In this document: positions 37,555-48,935 of the stretch, piece by piece | Layout of the letters: the number at the start of each line of letters is the position of its first letter | Position numbering within the stretch: the first letter of the stretch is position 1 | Source of the DNA: Stropharia rugosoannulata | Taxonomy: Eukaryota; Basidiomycota; Agaricomycetes; Agaricales; Strophariaceae | DNA length: 64,000 bases | NCBI GenBank assembly: GCA_028532985.1 | Contig: JANCIK010000008.1 | Location: forward strand, 2,108,001 to 2,172,000 | Direction: 5' to 3' | Made by a program: the position numbers and the translations under genes | Notes under the pieces: generated by a model | What the model was told of the DNA's origin: nothing | Databases searched by the model: none | What the model saw: only the letters and a program-made list of their open reading frames with translations

Positions 37555-37868
37555 ATGGCACCCAACGATTGCACCTGTCAAAGTGCCTGCTCGTGCGTTT
37601 GATTGACTTCCATTTATATGATTGCTTGGGTCGATGACAAGCTTCGTTAACAGTGCATGCGGACCTTCAGGAACAGGTTGCGCTTGCCCCAAGGGAAAAT
37701 GTGATTGCGCAGAATGCCCGAATAAGGCGCACACTGAGAAGGTAAGTCACCTCCTTGATCACTTTGGCTGTTTCTCATCCGCTCACGTTGTACAAATAGT
37801 GCTCTTGCAAAGGCGCAAATGACTCATGCGGATGTACTACCAGCGGGAAACCTTGTACATGCTCTTAA
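37555..37868 (+). CDS. Metallothionein, 64 aa, 15 Cys
   Basis: Small cysteine-rich protein expected to bind Cu(I), Zn or Cd through thiolate clusters in the cytosol. Three exons, 37555-37592 (38 nt), 37654-37741 and 37800-37868, with 61- and 58-nt introns, give 64 residues. Exon 1 reads MAPNDCTCQSACS, exon 2 contains CGPSGTGCACPKGKCDC and AECPNKAHTEK, and exon 3 reads CSCKGANDSCGCTTSGKP then CTCS. Cysteines fall at 6, 8, 12, 15, 22, 24, 29, 31, 34, 43, 45, 52, 54, 61 and 63, mostly C-X-C, with one His and no aromatic residues. This matches mushroom metallothioneins in size and pattern. All exons are below usual gene-finder limits. It converges on the ABM-like gene, with 140 bp between stops. 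Confidence 0.93.
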
Positions 37869-38008
37869 CTGATGCCTTTTCCCTCGACTTGTTTGACATC
37901 ACCGGCTGTACTAGTACTTAATATGCTACTCCAATACTACCGTTCGTAATAAAACTGTTGTGCCATACAATTCAAATTGAGAACAAATTACTGAGCATAA
38001 ATATGTGC

Positions 38009-38782
38009 TCAGGACAGCTGCTGTACTAATTTCTCGACAAAAACGGCAAGACCACCGTCCATGTACGGTCTCAGTATCTTCAATTCTTCGTCACATAATT
38101 CACTATTGAAGTACTCCAAATGCGCCTGTTGGTTTGTTAATCATTTGCTCTTTGTGATTTTAGTCAAAAGCAGTGAGTACCTGTCGGCTTTCCCATCCCA
38201 AGCAATAGAAATTCATCTTGTTGTCATTAACATCCTTGGCCCAATAACCCCCTTTAAATCCTTCGGCAAAGTAACAATCCGTGAACGTTTTCTCCAAACT
38301 ATGAGAAAGGTCGGGGGTGTCTGACGCCGATACAATATGAACGAAGCACTTTGCAGCACACGGTCATTGTCATGTAATTCTGTTGATTGTGCGCGAGACT
38401 TACAAGCTCGCAAACGGGGGCAGTGAATGCGGGGCGTACGACGTCAGGACTATCGAAAGGAAGACAAACCGTGTTTGGAGCCTTATTGACGTCCAACTCC
38501 TTCAAGGCCTCTCTGAAGCTTCCTTCTGGCCCTCCGCATCCGGTAGGCCTCGAGTCTGCTGGCCAATCTAACAATAATGTGAGGCTTTCATGCTATGTGG
38601 CATAAAATCAGGTACTAACGAATAACCCACACAAGCTGGTTAGGTTTGTCCATATCGAAGCCATAGTATTGCTCTTTCACCCCTCTGTCCGAAGCTGCGT
38701 TACGCAGTCCTGCGAAGATAGACGAAGCTAACGTGAATGTTGGATCGACTTGGATGTTGACTATTTCAGTGATAATAGCCAT
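38009..38782 (-). CDS. Small protein with two probable ABM-like (dimeric alpha/beta barrel) halves
   Basis: Four exons can be joined: from 38782 (MAIITEIVNIQVDPTFTLAS) to about 38631, then about 38570-38401, about 38342-38190, and the last from about 38128 to the TGA at 38009-38011. The product is about 200 residues. Repeated features are VNIQVDPTF near the start with FDMDKPNQLVWVI, and in the second half FVHIVSASDTPDLSHSLEKT with NKMNFYCLGWESRQAHLEYF. This beta-helix-beta pattern ending in a W-E-S-x-x-A-H segment is typical of ABM/Dabb-like domains in fungal proteins of unknown function. There is no signal peptide. The family call is inference from pattern; the exon chain is well supported because each junction restores an open, sensible frame. 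Confidence 0.7.
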
Positions 38783-39484
38783 TTGATTATGCAATGAGGA
38801 AGATTTGTTGCTTAAAGAGGGCCACGTACATAGAAAGTGACCACTTTATATATGATTTAACATCGTCATGTACCGGGCATACTTAAGGAATCTTTAGCTC
38901 GGGGCCGAGTCAATAATGGCAAACGGTACGTACTAGATTTATCAGCTGTGTAGGAATGTGAAGGTCGGTTATATATTGCTTTGAGTACCGTACTGGTCAT
39001 GGATCGACAATTCTCCATTTAAGGAACTTCACCAAGGTTCTTGTAGGGTCCCTCGTCTTTAAGCAATGGCGTTTTCTCCGCCTAACGTTAGCCTGTGACG
39101 TTGAACTATTGATATACATAAGTAAAATGAAAACAATGGCTACTCCTAAACGTTGTACATAACGAAATGAAATAGTCCATTCGTACTAGTACCAAAAGCC
39201 CGAGGAGCAGTTAAACTTACCTGATTCAGTGTGCTCTTGTTGTCATTGATCAATGCTCAATCAATTAGTATGACAGTTCCAGTGCCAGCATTTGGCCAGC
39301 ATCGCCGGAGTCAGCCACACAACCATTAGAGTATTTACACAAGGAAATAAAGATACCTGCTTCGCATGGAATTACGCAGCTCAATCTTCAACGAGCTCGC
39401 GTCCAGCTGAATGGCTCGCAAAGTCTTTAAGCCCGGTGGGCCGTAGCATTTATGGACAGATGACAAGTCGGTCTAGACTCGCTA
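38783..39484. other. Intergenic stretch upstream of ABM-like gene
   Basis: About 0.7 kb without a supported gene, ending at the inverted-repeat structures at 39485. Confidence 0.6.
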
Positions 39485-39566
39485 GCCAGTCACACTCGCA
39501 AGCTCTAGTCACACAGAGTGACACAAAAAGCATGACTTTGATCTAGCGAGCTTGCGAGCGGACTGG
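39485..39566. repeat. Imperfect inverted repeat (hairpin-forming)
   Basis: CCAGTC...TCGCAAGCT...CTAG at 39485-39507 is mirrored by CTAG...AGCTTGCGA...GACTGG at 39543-39566, separated by about 35 nt. It directly abuts the left end of the element at 39564. Confidence 0.7.
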
Positions 39567-41439
39567 GCGGTCTCGGGACGTTTTTGGTGATTTCATCGAT
39601 TCCAACCTCGACACTTAGAAAAAAAAGTGGCAACACCTCAAAAAAAAGTCCAAAATTGAATATATGTTTTATGCTTATTTTTACCAGTTATTTCAGATGA
39701 CACTAACATGAAAATAAAAAAAAATTGGGCAAAAAGTGAATACATTCATTTTAACTACGAAGATTTATGAGGGAACTGAGCAAGAAACAAGTCATAACCT
39801 GTCGGCTCGAATACCAGAGGCTCGGGAATCTTCTTCCGACGTTTTGAAGAACGTTCTGAGGCAACCACATCAACTGATGACTCCTCTAAAGTAGGTGTTC
39901 GAGCACGCTTTGTGCTACTAGGCCCATTCTTTGGCTTTGGCCCCGGCAATGCTGGAATATCTAAATCATGAAGATGAAGAAATAACTCGTCACTGAGCCT
40001 ATCCCACCATGCCCAACTATCTTGTAGAATAATTATGACAGTGATGTCATAGTCAACACCAGTCTTGCTGACTCTCTTCTGCAGTCACCGACGCTGGAGC
40101 GAGTTAACGAGGATGACGTGGCGTTGGATATGGATGGGTGGGACCTAGATAGCGAGAACGAAAGGTGGGATGATAGCGACGACAGCGAGGAAGAAGTTGA
40201 CGGCATCGAATGATGTCCTGGGACTTCGGTATCTCGCGCACAGACCAGTCAACGACGACAAAGCACAAGTTAATTCAAAAATTTTGTCTAAAACATGTAT
40301 ATACTTTTCTGCATGAAATTTAAAACTGAACAACTTTTATATACACACTTTTGACACTTTTTTTCAGCATATTGAGTGATTTTTTCTAAGTACAGTTAAC
40401 AACCGTCAGTTGATACAATGAATTGATGATTGTAAAATTTACACTACTTAAGCAATAAAAAGGCTAAATGTCCATATTATGCAGTTAGTGTAGCTTTTTG
40501 TCTGCTCAAATATATAAATTTCACAGCACCATGAAGCCAACCGATGCCTCAGCAACGGTTTTCCCAGACAGTGCCATTTTTAGCGATTCTCACTCAGTGA
40601 TACACGCTGCGGCACGCCACGGCACCTCGGCTGTTAGCACTATCAACACGCTTAGATTAAAGTCCGAATTAAGTCTGGCTCATCCTCGACTTCGTCGTCT
40701 ACCTTGTCCTTGCTGCTCTCGCCCTGCTCATCTTCTCTTGATTCATGATCTATCTCTTTTTCAATCAAGTTTTTGGTTGCTTTTGCGCTCAGTGGCCGGT
40801 TTCTCGAGCTCTTGCAGATAAGCCTTGACAGCACGTGTCATCAATTTATCATGCTCTGCGCATGCAAGTCGACGCTTCAGGCTGTCTGATTTGGTGTGAT
40901 TGACCATTGTAGTGCAGAGAATTGCCAAGATAAAAGGGGAGACTATCTTTGAGCTGGGTAAAGTGAATTTCTGCATTGCAAGCCGTCTGACCAAACCCTG
41001 TATTGCTATCAAGCTGATAATCTGATACACATGTATCAGGTGAGTTTTGGTTATTCTACAATTGATATAAATGATCGGAATAACTTTGTTTCAAACAAAG
41101 TGTCTCTCAAAGTAGACAGAAGCTGATTTTAGGTGTATACAGGCAGTTAATCCGAGTACCAAGGTGCATACTTTTTTGGAACCACCTAAATTTAGACATT
41201 GGCCACACTGTTCTAGCGAAATTAAATACTATACACACATATTATAGCTGTAAATTTTATACTGCTGTGTAGCTACTTTTATTTACTACCGAATGCAAAA
41301 AATCCGGGGGGAAAACACCCAGAATCAAAGCCGGAATTGTAAGTTTGTATCAATGACTGATTATGTAACAAGTGATGATTGTAAACTGTACCGAGGTAAG
41401 GGGTGCAGGGAACCTCGAAAACAGGCCCGAGACCGCCCA
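39564..41439. mobile_element. Probable decayed DNA transposon with terminal inverted repeats
   Basis: CTGGGCGGTCTCGGG at about 39564-39578 recurs as its exact reverse complement, CCCGAGACCGCCCAG, at about 41425-41439. Similarity continues inward (CGTTTTTGGTG against CTGTTTTCGAGG). The 1.85-kb interior is AT-rich and unlike its GC-balanced surroundings. It carries broken frames: minus 39755-39949 (basic MPGPKPKNGPSSTKRARTP), minus 40652-41030 (KRRLACAEHDKLMTRAVKAY with an acidic continuation in another frame), and a plus-strand acidic tail at about 40080-40213 (LDMDGWDLDSENERWDDSDD). I could not identify a DDE core, and no clear target-site duplication flanks the ends, so the class is open. 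Confidence 0.5.
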
Positions 41440-41788
41440 GCCGGTTCTTCGAACCTGCTTGCAGCGGTCACGCGCTTGCAGACGTTATGTAATACGTGGG
41501 AGTTCGAGACCGGCTGGGGACGAGCCTAAAGTCGGTCGGAAGATATAAGCACGTTTAATCGAATGTTGCCGCATCACGTGCAATACGCGTCGCGACTCAA
41601 GTGGCAACGCGACGAACTTCGGTGGCATGCTCCACGATTTGCTTATCACAACACGCGAGATCGTACATTTCAACCACCACATTGAATGCCTTTATAGAAG
41701 GGACGCGTAAGGTAGAACTAATGATACATGAAAATACACTGAGGAAAGCAATAAAATAATGCAACAAGGTAAACCAAGAAAGAAAAAA

Positions 41789-43223
<1,435 letters not shown>

Positions 43224-44470
43224 ATTGTGCATGGAGTCGTCTTCTATTTTGTTTTCGTCTTTCATTTGTACACCAGTGTATCATCTTTTTATTAATCTCA
43301 TGTGTATTTGCAAGTCTTTCCTTTGGGTGATGTCTGTTAAGAAGCTTACTCGTACATCGCAATTAGTGATCTTGTTGCGGATGATTTGACTATTCCATCT
43401 TCTGTCCGTGGATGAGTTTCTTCTCAAGAAACAGCGCTTTCGCTTTGGTTCGCCATTACGCTCTTTCGGAAAGAAGATACTGTTGAGCTAGTGTGCGGAC
43501 ATTTGTCTGCTAAGTTTCCAGTCTTCAAGCTCAGCATGAAAAGCGTTGGACTTCTTCTGGTTGGTGTTCATGACCAAACTTCACAGAAAATCGATGTTTA
43601 GCTGAAAGGAAATAATATCAGACTGGATGATTGCTGGAAAGTCAGCAAATGGAGCTGTGCCTATGCACTGGCTAACAATGTATGAATTTCTCCTTATCTA
43701 TTTCACTACGGTATGGTAATTGGCGGTAATCTCCAGCTTTGACCAAGTAGGTGCCGCTTAGGGATTCATGGGACGTATCTATCGTTTCCGAATTGATGAA
43801 CTCAATCTCGCACGGGCGCTGGTGCTCTGATCTCCCTGAATCGCAAAGTGTCGAAAGTACAGTGAGAGGCCACTTCAACTTGCCTCTCCTGGGCCCTGGC
43901 TACTTGTCAAACTAACTCAGATGTATGTGATTACCATGTCACTCAGAACCATACATACTATGTTTCCTGTATCAAATTAAATCGGTAATCTTAACTGAGC
44001 CCCTAGTACTATATCATATAGCTAAACTCTTGGTATGTATGGTCATTGAATTAAAGACAATTTTTTCCTCGCAACGATGAAAAAACTGGCCAACAAGTGG
44101 CACCTGCTTTAGTAGACTGTAGTACTACTTACTCAAAAAGGTGTTCTTTGTTGTAGGATATCAGACGATATCTCTCCATTTATAGAGCTTTATTGAAACG
44201 TTTGTACTCTTGAATATTTGGATGGTGTACAGTAAACTACTAGTAAACTATATACTTAGTATTGGCTGGCGTTATGTCAATGCTACTTATACTTACTCTG
44301 CGCGAAGGGAGTACGTACGAGAGATTTTTAAACTCCGCCCAATACCCGCTGGTTCCAGTGGGTACAGCCTAACAGAAACTACCTTAACTCTTTGGTTCTT
44401 CAGTGAAACAGATTAACATCGACGCCTCCAAACTTGGTCTATAGCCTCACTCAAATCTCTTGTTTCTGTA
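43224..44470. other. Intergenic stretch after H2B
   Basis: T-rich 3' flank of H2B, then 1.2 kb with no supported gene. The frames at 43672-43878 minus and 44210-44416 plus are unrecognised. Confidence 0.6.
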
Positions 44471-45947
44471 ATGGAGCCTCCACCTCAAAGTGTTGCTGAC
44501 ATCCCACCTTTTCAACTCCAAAGTTTAATTCAGAACGTCATTGACCCCCTTGGTTAGCGCTGTTCCCTTCTTCTCCTTCAACTATGTCTCGAACAATTGG
44601 ATAGCCTACGACAACTCGGCATCTTACTCAGCTGGTCGCATACAAGTACGATGCTCTCAAGCATTAGGTTCGAACTTTGTTCTACCTAGATTACTTGGAC
44701 CGATCGGGATCGGCTGACGGAAAAGAAATCCTCAGGGTCTGAAATCTATGTTGGCTGTTCCAATGGGGAGCTATTGCGCTTTGCGTTGCAGGCGGATAAC
44801 CCAACAAAGGTCGGCCTTGTAGCCCTTTCTGTATTCTGGGGAAACTGATCATCCCCAGCTTGAATCATACACGCTCCTATCGAGACAAACTGTGCCGGGG
44901 AATAAATCATTGGATGAAATTGTGCTAGTCCCTAGTCTCTCTAGAGCCCTTGTACTGTCCGGTGAGATCAATCTATTTGCAAGAAACATGAGCTAATGAC
45001 GACTCCATACCTGTTCAGACCACCAAATACATTTCTACACCATACCATCGCTTGATCCTTATCCTACGAAACCCATCCGTCATGTTGTTGCTTTTGCGGC
45101 TGATGATTTGCATCTGAAACGCCTGCAGTCTCCTTTATCTGCTTCTGGAATGCCCCTTCCACCCGAACCCGTTGATTTTTGCGTGTTCAAGCGGACGTCG
45201 ATCGCCCTATACACAATGAAAGACCGTCTTGCATATCAGAGGGTACAGTACTGCAATCGTCCATCATATCTTTGTCTAATTCTACATCCAGGAAATTCCT
45301 CTTCCTCAAGGCAGTCCAGCTGCTGTTACAGCTCGGCGCATTGGCAAATTTCTTTGCTTCGCGGATAAAGAGTACTACAATATGCTCGACCTTGAGACCT
45401 CGTCAATTTTCCAAGTCATTCTCGTTTCGCAATCGTCTGAACCAACCCCATTTGTAATTAAGCCTTCAATCATAGTAATCAACCATGAGGAATTCTTTTT
45501 ACTCTCTTGGACAGGCCCTGGTGGGACAATAGGTCTATTCATTACGGGAGACGGAGATGCTCGCAGAGGTACCGTTCAGTGGCCTATTCATCCTGAATCC
45601 ATCTGTAAGCCCCTAACAGCTATCGTAATTTCTGCTCTAAGACACTCTCAGGCCTCGACTATCCTTATATCCTCTCTCTACTCCCTGACAACACCATTGA
45701 AACCCATTCCATTGAAGACCTGTCAATGTCTCAAGTTATCCCTGCTCCAGTGACGTCCCCATCTTCGTCGAAGCCTTCGTCTCCCAATACCCCATCTCAC
45801 CAACGCTCCAACTCTGTTTCCAAAGATATCTCGATCGGATTATCCCGCCGCGTGAACCTCACATCCAGCATTGGTGGATATCTTGTGCCTTCTACTGAAC
45901 GTGTAGAAAAGATGCGTACGGTTCCTGTTAGACTGCTGCGATCATGA
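44471..45947 (+). CDS. CNH-domain protein, Vps3/TRAP1/Vps39 N-terminal part only
   Basis: Exons beginning at 44471, 44605, 44736, about 44881, about 45019, 45292 and about 45652 join in phase. The product starts MEPPPQSVADIPPFQLQSLI. It continues RIQVRCSQALGSEIYVGCSN, GELLRFALQADNPTK, LDEIVLVPSLSRALVLSDHQ, IHFYTIPSLDPYPTKPIRHV, IGKFLCFADKEYYNMLDLET and SIEDLSMSQVIP, ending VPSTERVEKMRTVPVRLLRS before a TGA. This is the citron-homology beta-propeller found at the N-terminus of Vps39/Vps3 and TGF-beta-receptor-associated proteins, which tether endosomes or vacuoles in HOPS/CORVET. Family members are about 1000 residues with helical repeats after the propeller. Here nothing of that part is found in the 1.3 kb before the next gene, so the gene looks truncated. 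Confidence 0.8.
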
Positions 45948-47289
45948 AGATTATTTTAGTACTCCGTGAGTACACGGGCGACAGCGCATAGCCCACGCAA
46001 TTGCGCCCACAATCATCGGCGGTGGTAACAATCCCGACAGATGCCCGTCCATGGCGACGCACACTCGCCAACATGACTTTTCAAGCGACTATGACAGGCT
46101 TCTAGAACTGTACACAGTATCTCAGAGGAGTACCGATCGATTGACTTATAAATTTACCACAAAACAACTTTTCCATATACCCTATACTGTATATTAAATA
46201 TACATCGAGTGGACAGTCTACTCTTAATATGACGAGGACATGCGGCTGGTAGTGAAATTTTCTAAGCAGACCAGGTCAGGACATGTCAGCAGGGATCATC
46301 TTGTGGGGTAAGTTTCATTCACAGCGCCGAAGTTAAATCCGGTGATTGAATTAGTGATACGAGTTAATTTTCTCCGCGTAGCGAATGCTGTCTACATATG
46401 CAGCTTTCTGCCTTCTTCTATATATGCATGTATGTATAACGTATGAGATCGTTTCTCATGTGCTGATTTCGAGAACGAGTGTATGTATGTACATGGTATG
46501 TAACATTTTTATCCCATACACTGCCAATATCAGGCTGCACGACGGCGTATTACTGTTAACTCCACCGTTGGCGGACATGATCAGACATGGCAAGACGGCA
46601 AAGACCGCCTAATCGCTCTAATCGCTGATAGGTTTTAGCCATGCGCTAGCCTCTTCGTAGACCGTACATAGACGTTTGCCGCTCAGTTGCCAAGTGCACT
46701 GTTGCCCTTTAACCAATAACTATCAATCACACAGTTACAGTAGGTTACAGTCCATCAGGGTCTTCGAACGTTGGATAAATAACTTAGTCAGAACGTATGT
46801 ATCGTCCGTGTACCTTGTGCAGTGTATCGTGATTCGTGATGTAACTGTATCGCTTGTCGAGTCGGCCTGGGTTTCGATTCACACTTCTCATACAAGTTGT
46901 GTATGATGCGCATCAGTACATGCACATTCGCTCTTCAAGCCTGGGTATGACAGCATTATTTTGGGCGGTGGAAGGTCCAGACCACATGTTCATCATGGTC
47001 ACCTTGGTGGCTTGCCAGTAATGTAAGTTTGGCATTAATTACATAGTTAAACCTTGTCCGTCGAGGGAAGTACAGTTTATGCCGTGACGGGGGTTGAACA
47101 TAAAGGAATGAATTACTGTAAAAAACATTACAACTACAACTGGTAATAATCATATCACGAGTAATACACTGCTATACAACATACATAGTGTTAAGTATAC
47201 ATTCCAGTTCCGAAGTCCGTGAAAGGTGAAGTAGTGGTGTGGTATATGTAGTGTAAGGAGAGAAAGGACACTTGAAGGACCCAAGTAGT
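45948..47289. other. Intergenic stretch after truncated CNH gene
   Basis: About 1.3 kb without recognisable coding sequence. I looked specifically for Vps39 C-terminal helices and zinc-finger residues and saw none. It ends at the stop codon of the hydrolase on the minus strand. Confidence 0.6.
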
Positions 47290-48935
47290 TCACAGGTGCG
47301 CGCGGAGTGATGGTACTGCAACCGTTGATTCTTCCTGAGCCAGCGTTTGGGGTCGCCCTTGTGCCTTCTACGTAGTGAAGAGATGTTTCAATTAGCGCTA
47401 GCTTCCCCTATACAGATATAGCAAGGCGGACTTACCAGGCCCAGAATCGAGCGGATAGCGTTATACACTGCGTGAGCAGCGAGCTCCGGTTCTGTTTGCA
47501 CGAACTATGTATAAAAAGAAGTCCAATCAATATGAAGCAATTTGATATCCCGAGGAGCAGATTTGCGTACCATGTGGCCGCCTCTAGGAAGGCGCTGGAT
47601 TGTATTTGGTCCTTTGCCGGTTCTGGGCTCTGGAGCCACTAGAGCGTCGTCGAGTTGTTTGACGCTGAAATGCGAGGATAAGTGTCAGTGGCATGTTGGG
47701 TGTCACAAGAAGGGAAACATATTACTTAAACTTGTCCAGCGTGGCAAAAATGAGGTGGACCTGTCTGTCGTTGCTGGCATACAAAGAGTGGAGGACATCG
47801 AAGGATCGAGGGTATAATTCAATCGAGCGCGTCATAGCCTGTGAAAAAGGGTAAACATAAGCCCGTACGTCAACGTAAACCACGATTCCACTTACAGCTT
47901 CGGATGCCTTAGAACATGCTAACGTAACGCCATTAAATGTGAATGGATCAGGGAGTTTGGATGCAGGGTGCGCTCTGAGGCCCTTTTCCTAAAGAAAGTT
48001 CAGACAGAGGTGTATGTAAATGAGGCAATAGATCGCACCAGGAACGCATCCATCACTTTAGGGTGCCAGTACCGAGAGCCTGCCTGCGTTTGTAGTGCTT
48101 TCCTAGCATCTTTCCTATTGCTCCATGTGTCTTGCCGCGTCCAAGTGTAATGGGTAATAATGCGTTCCATCTTCACTCTTGCATGCGCGTCCTCTGCGCG
48201 GATGATAGCGGGGTCCATGAGAATGTACGAAGAGAAAACATTTGGTTGCAAATCATTCACTAGGACGCTAGAAATCACGATAAGAATCAGAGCGATTTGG
48301 AAAACTGAACTGGGAAGCTTACACTGCACTACCGCCTGCACTGTGGCCTACTCCAACCAACTTTCGTTTACAGAGGTCGACCCCGTCTGGACGTGAATTG
48401 AGAAAGGCATGGATTGCCTGAGGATATTCCCAACCGCTCCCTATATTGGATGGAATACTAAGTCAGCTATGTCCAAAACTGCACAGCGTCCAAAACTTAC
48501 ATCCCCCTTGAGGATAATGAACATTGATATCATCTTCATTAAGCACGGCACTTTCCCCGTGGTTAGGACATTCTGATGAACGAGGTCAGTCATTGATAAA
48601 AAGGCTTAACTATCCTAGATGCTCAATAGATGCTCACCAATACTCCAGACCTCCTTGACGACAGGTGGCGCTTGGCGGCCGGTATCCGTCAGTTCAAATA
48701 AGAAAGACACCATCGTACTCCATGTTTCCTGCAACCGATATGAAAATTAATGCGAATTATGGGTGAGCTCCATTCTATTCCTCTCCGAGAGTGTAATTAC
48801 CTTGTGTGTAGCATTGCCGTGCGCGAGGACCAAGGTTACACCGTCAGGAGCTGGTCGGTCTGGCGTGTACTTCACAGCAGTTATTTGGAACTTGTAGGCA
48901 GGTCGTGGATCGTAAATATAGGTGGATGCCTTCAT
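47290..48935 (-). CDS. Alpha/beta hydrolase, Lpx1-like, with possible PTS1
   Basis: Predicted serine hydrolase (esterase or lipase type). About ten exons join in phase from MKASTYIYDPRPAYKFQITA at 48935. Fold markers: TLVLAHGNATHKETW (oxyanion HGN region), EVWSIECPNHGESAV (strand 4 and loop), KLVGVGHSAGGSAVLV (nucleophile elbow G-H-S-A-G), YILMDPAIIRAEDAH (post-elbow strand), and IQRLPRGGHMFVQTEPELAA with the catalytic His. The last exon (47367-47290), after a 68-nt intron, ends in PSLRAHL. AHL fits the peroxisomal targeting consensus [SAC][KRH][LM]. This resembles the fungal Lpx1 group of peroxisomal lipases. Exon joins near the 3' end decide whether the signal is present. Confidence 0.85.
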
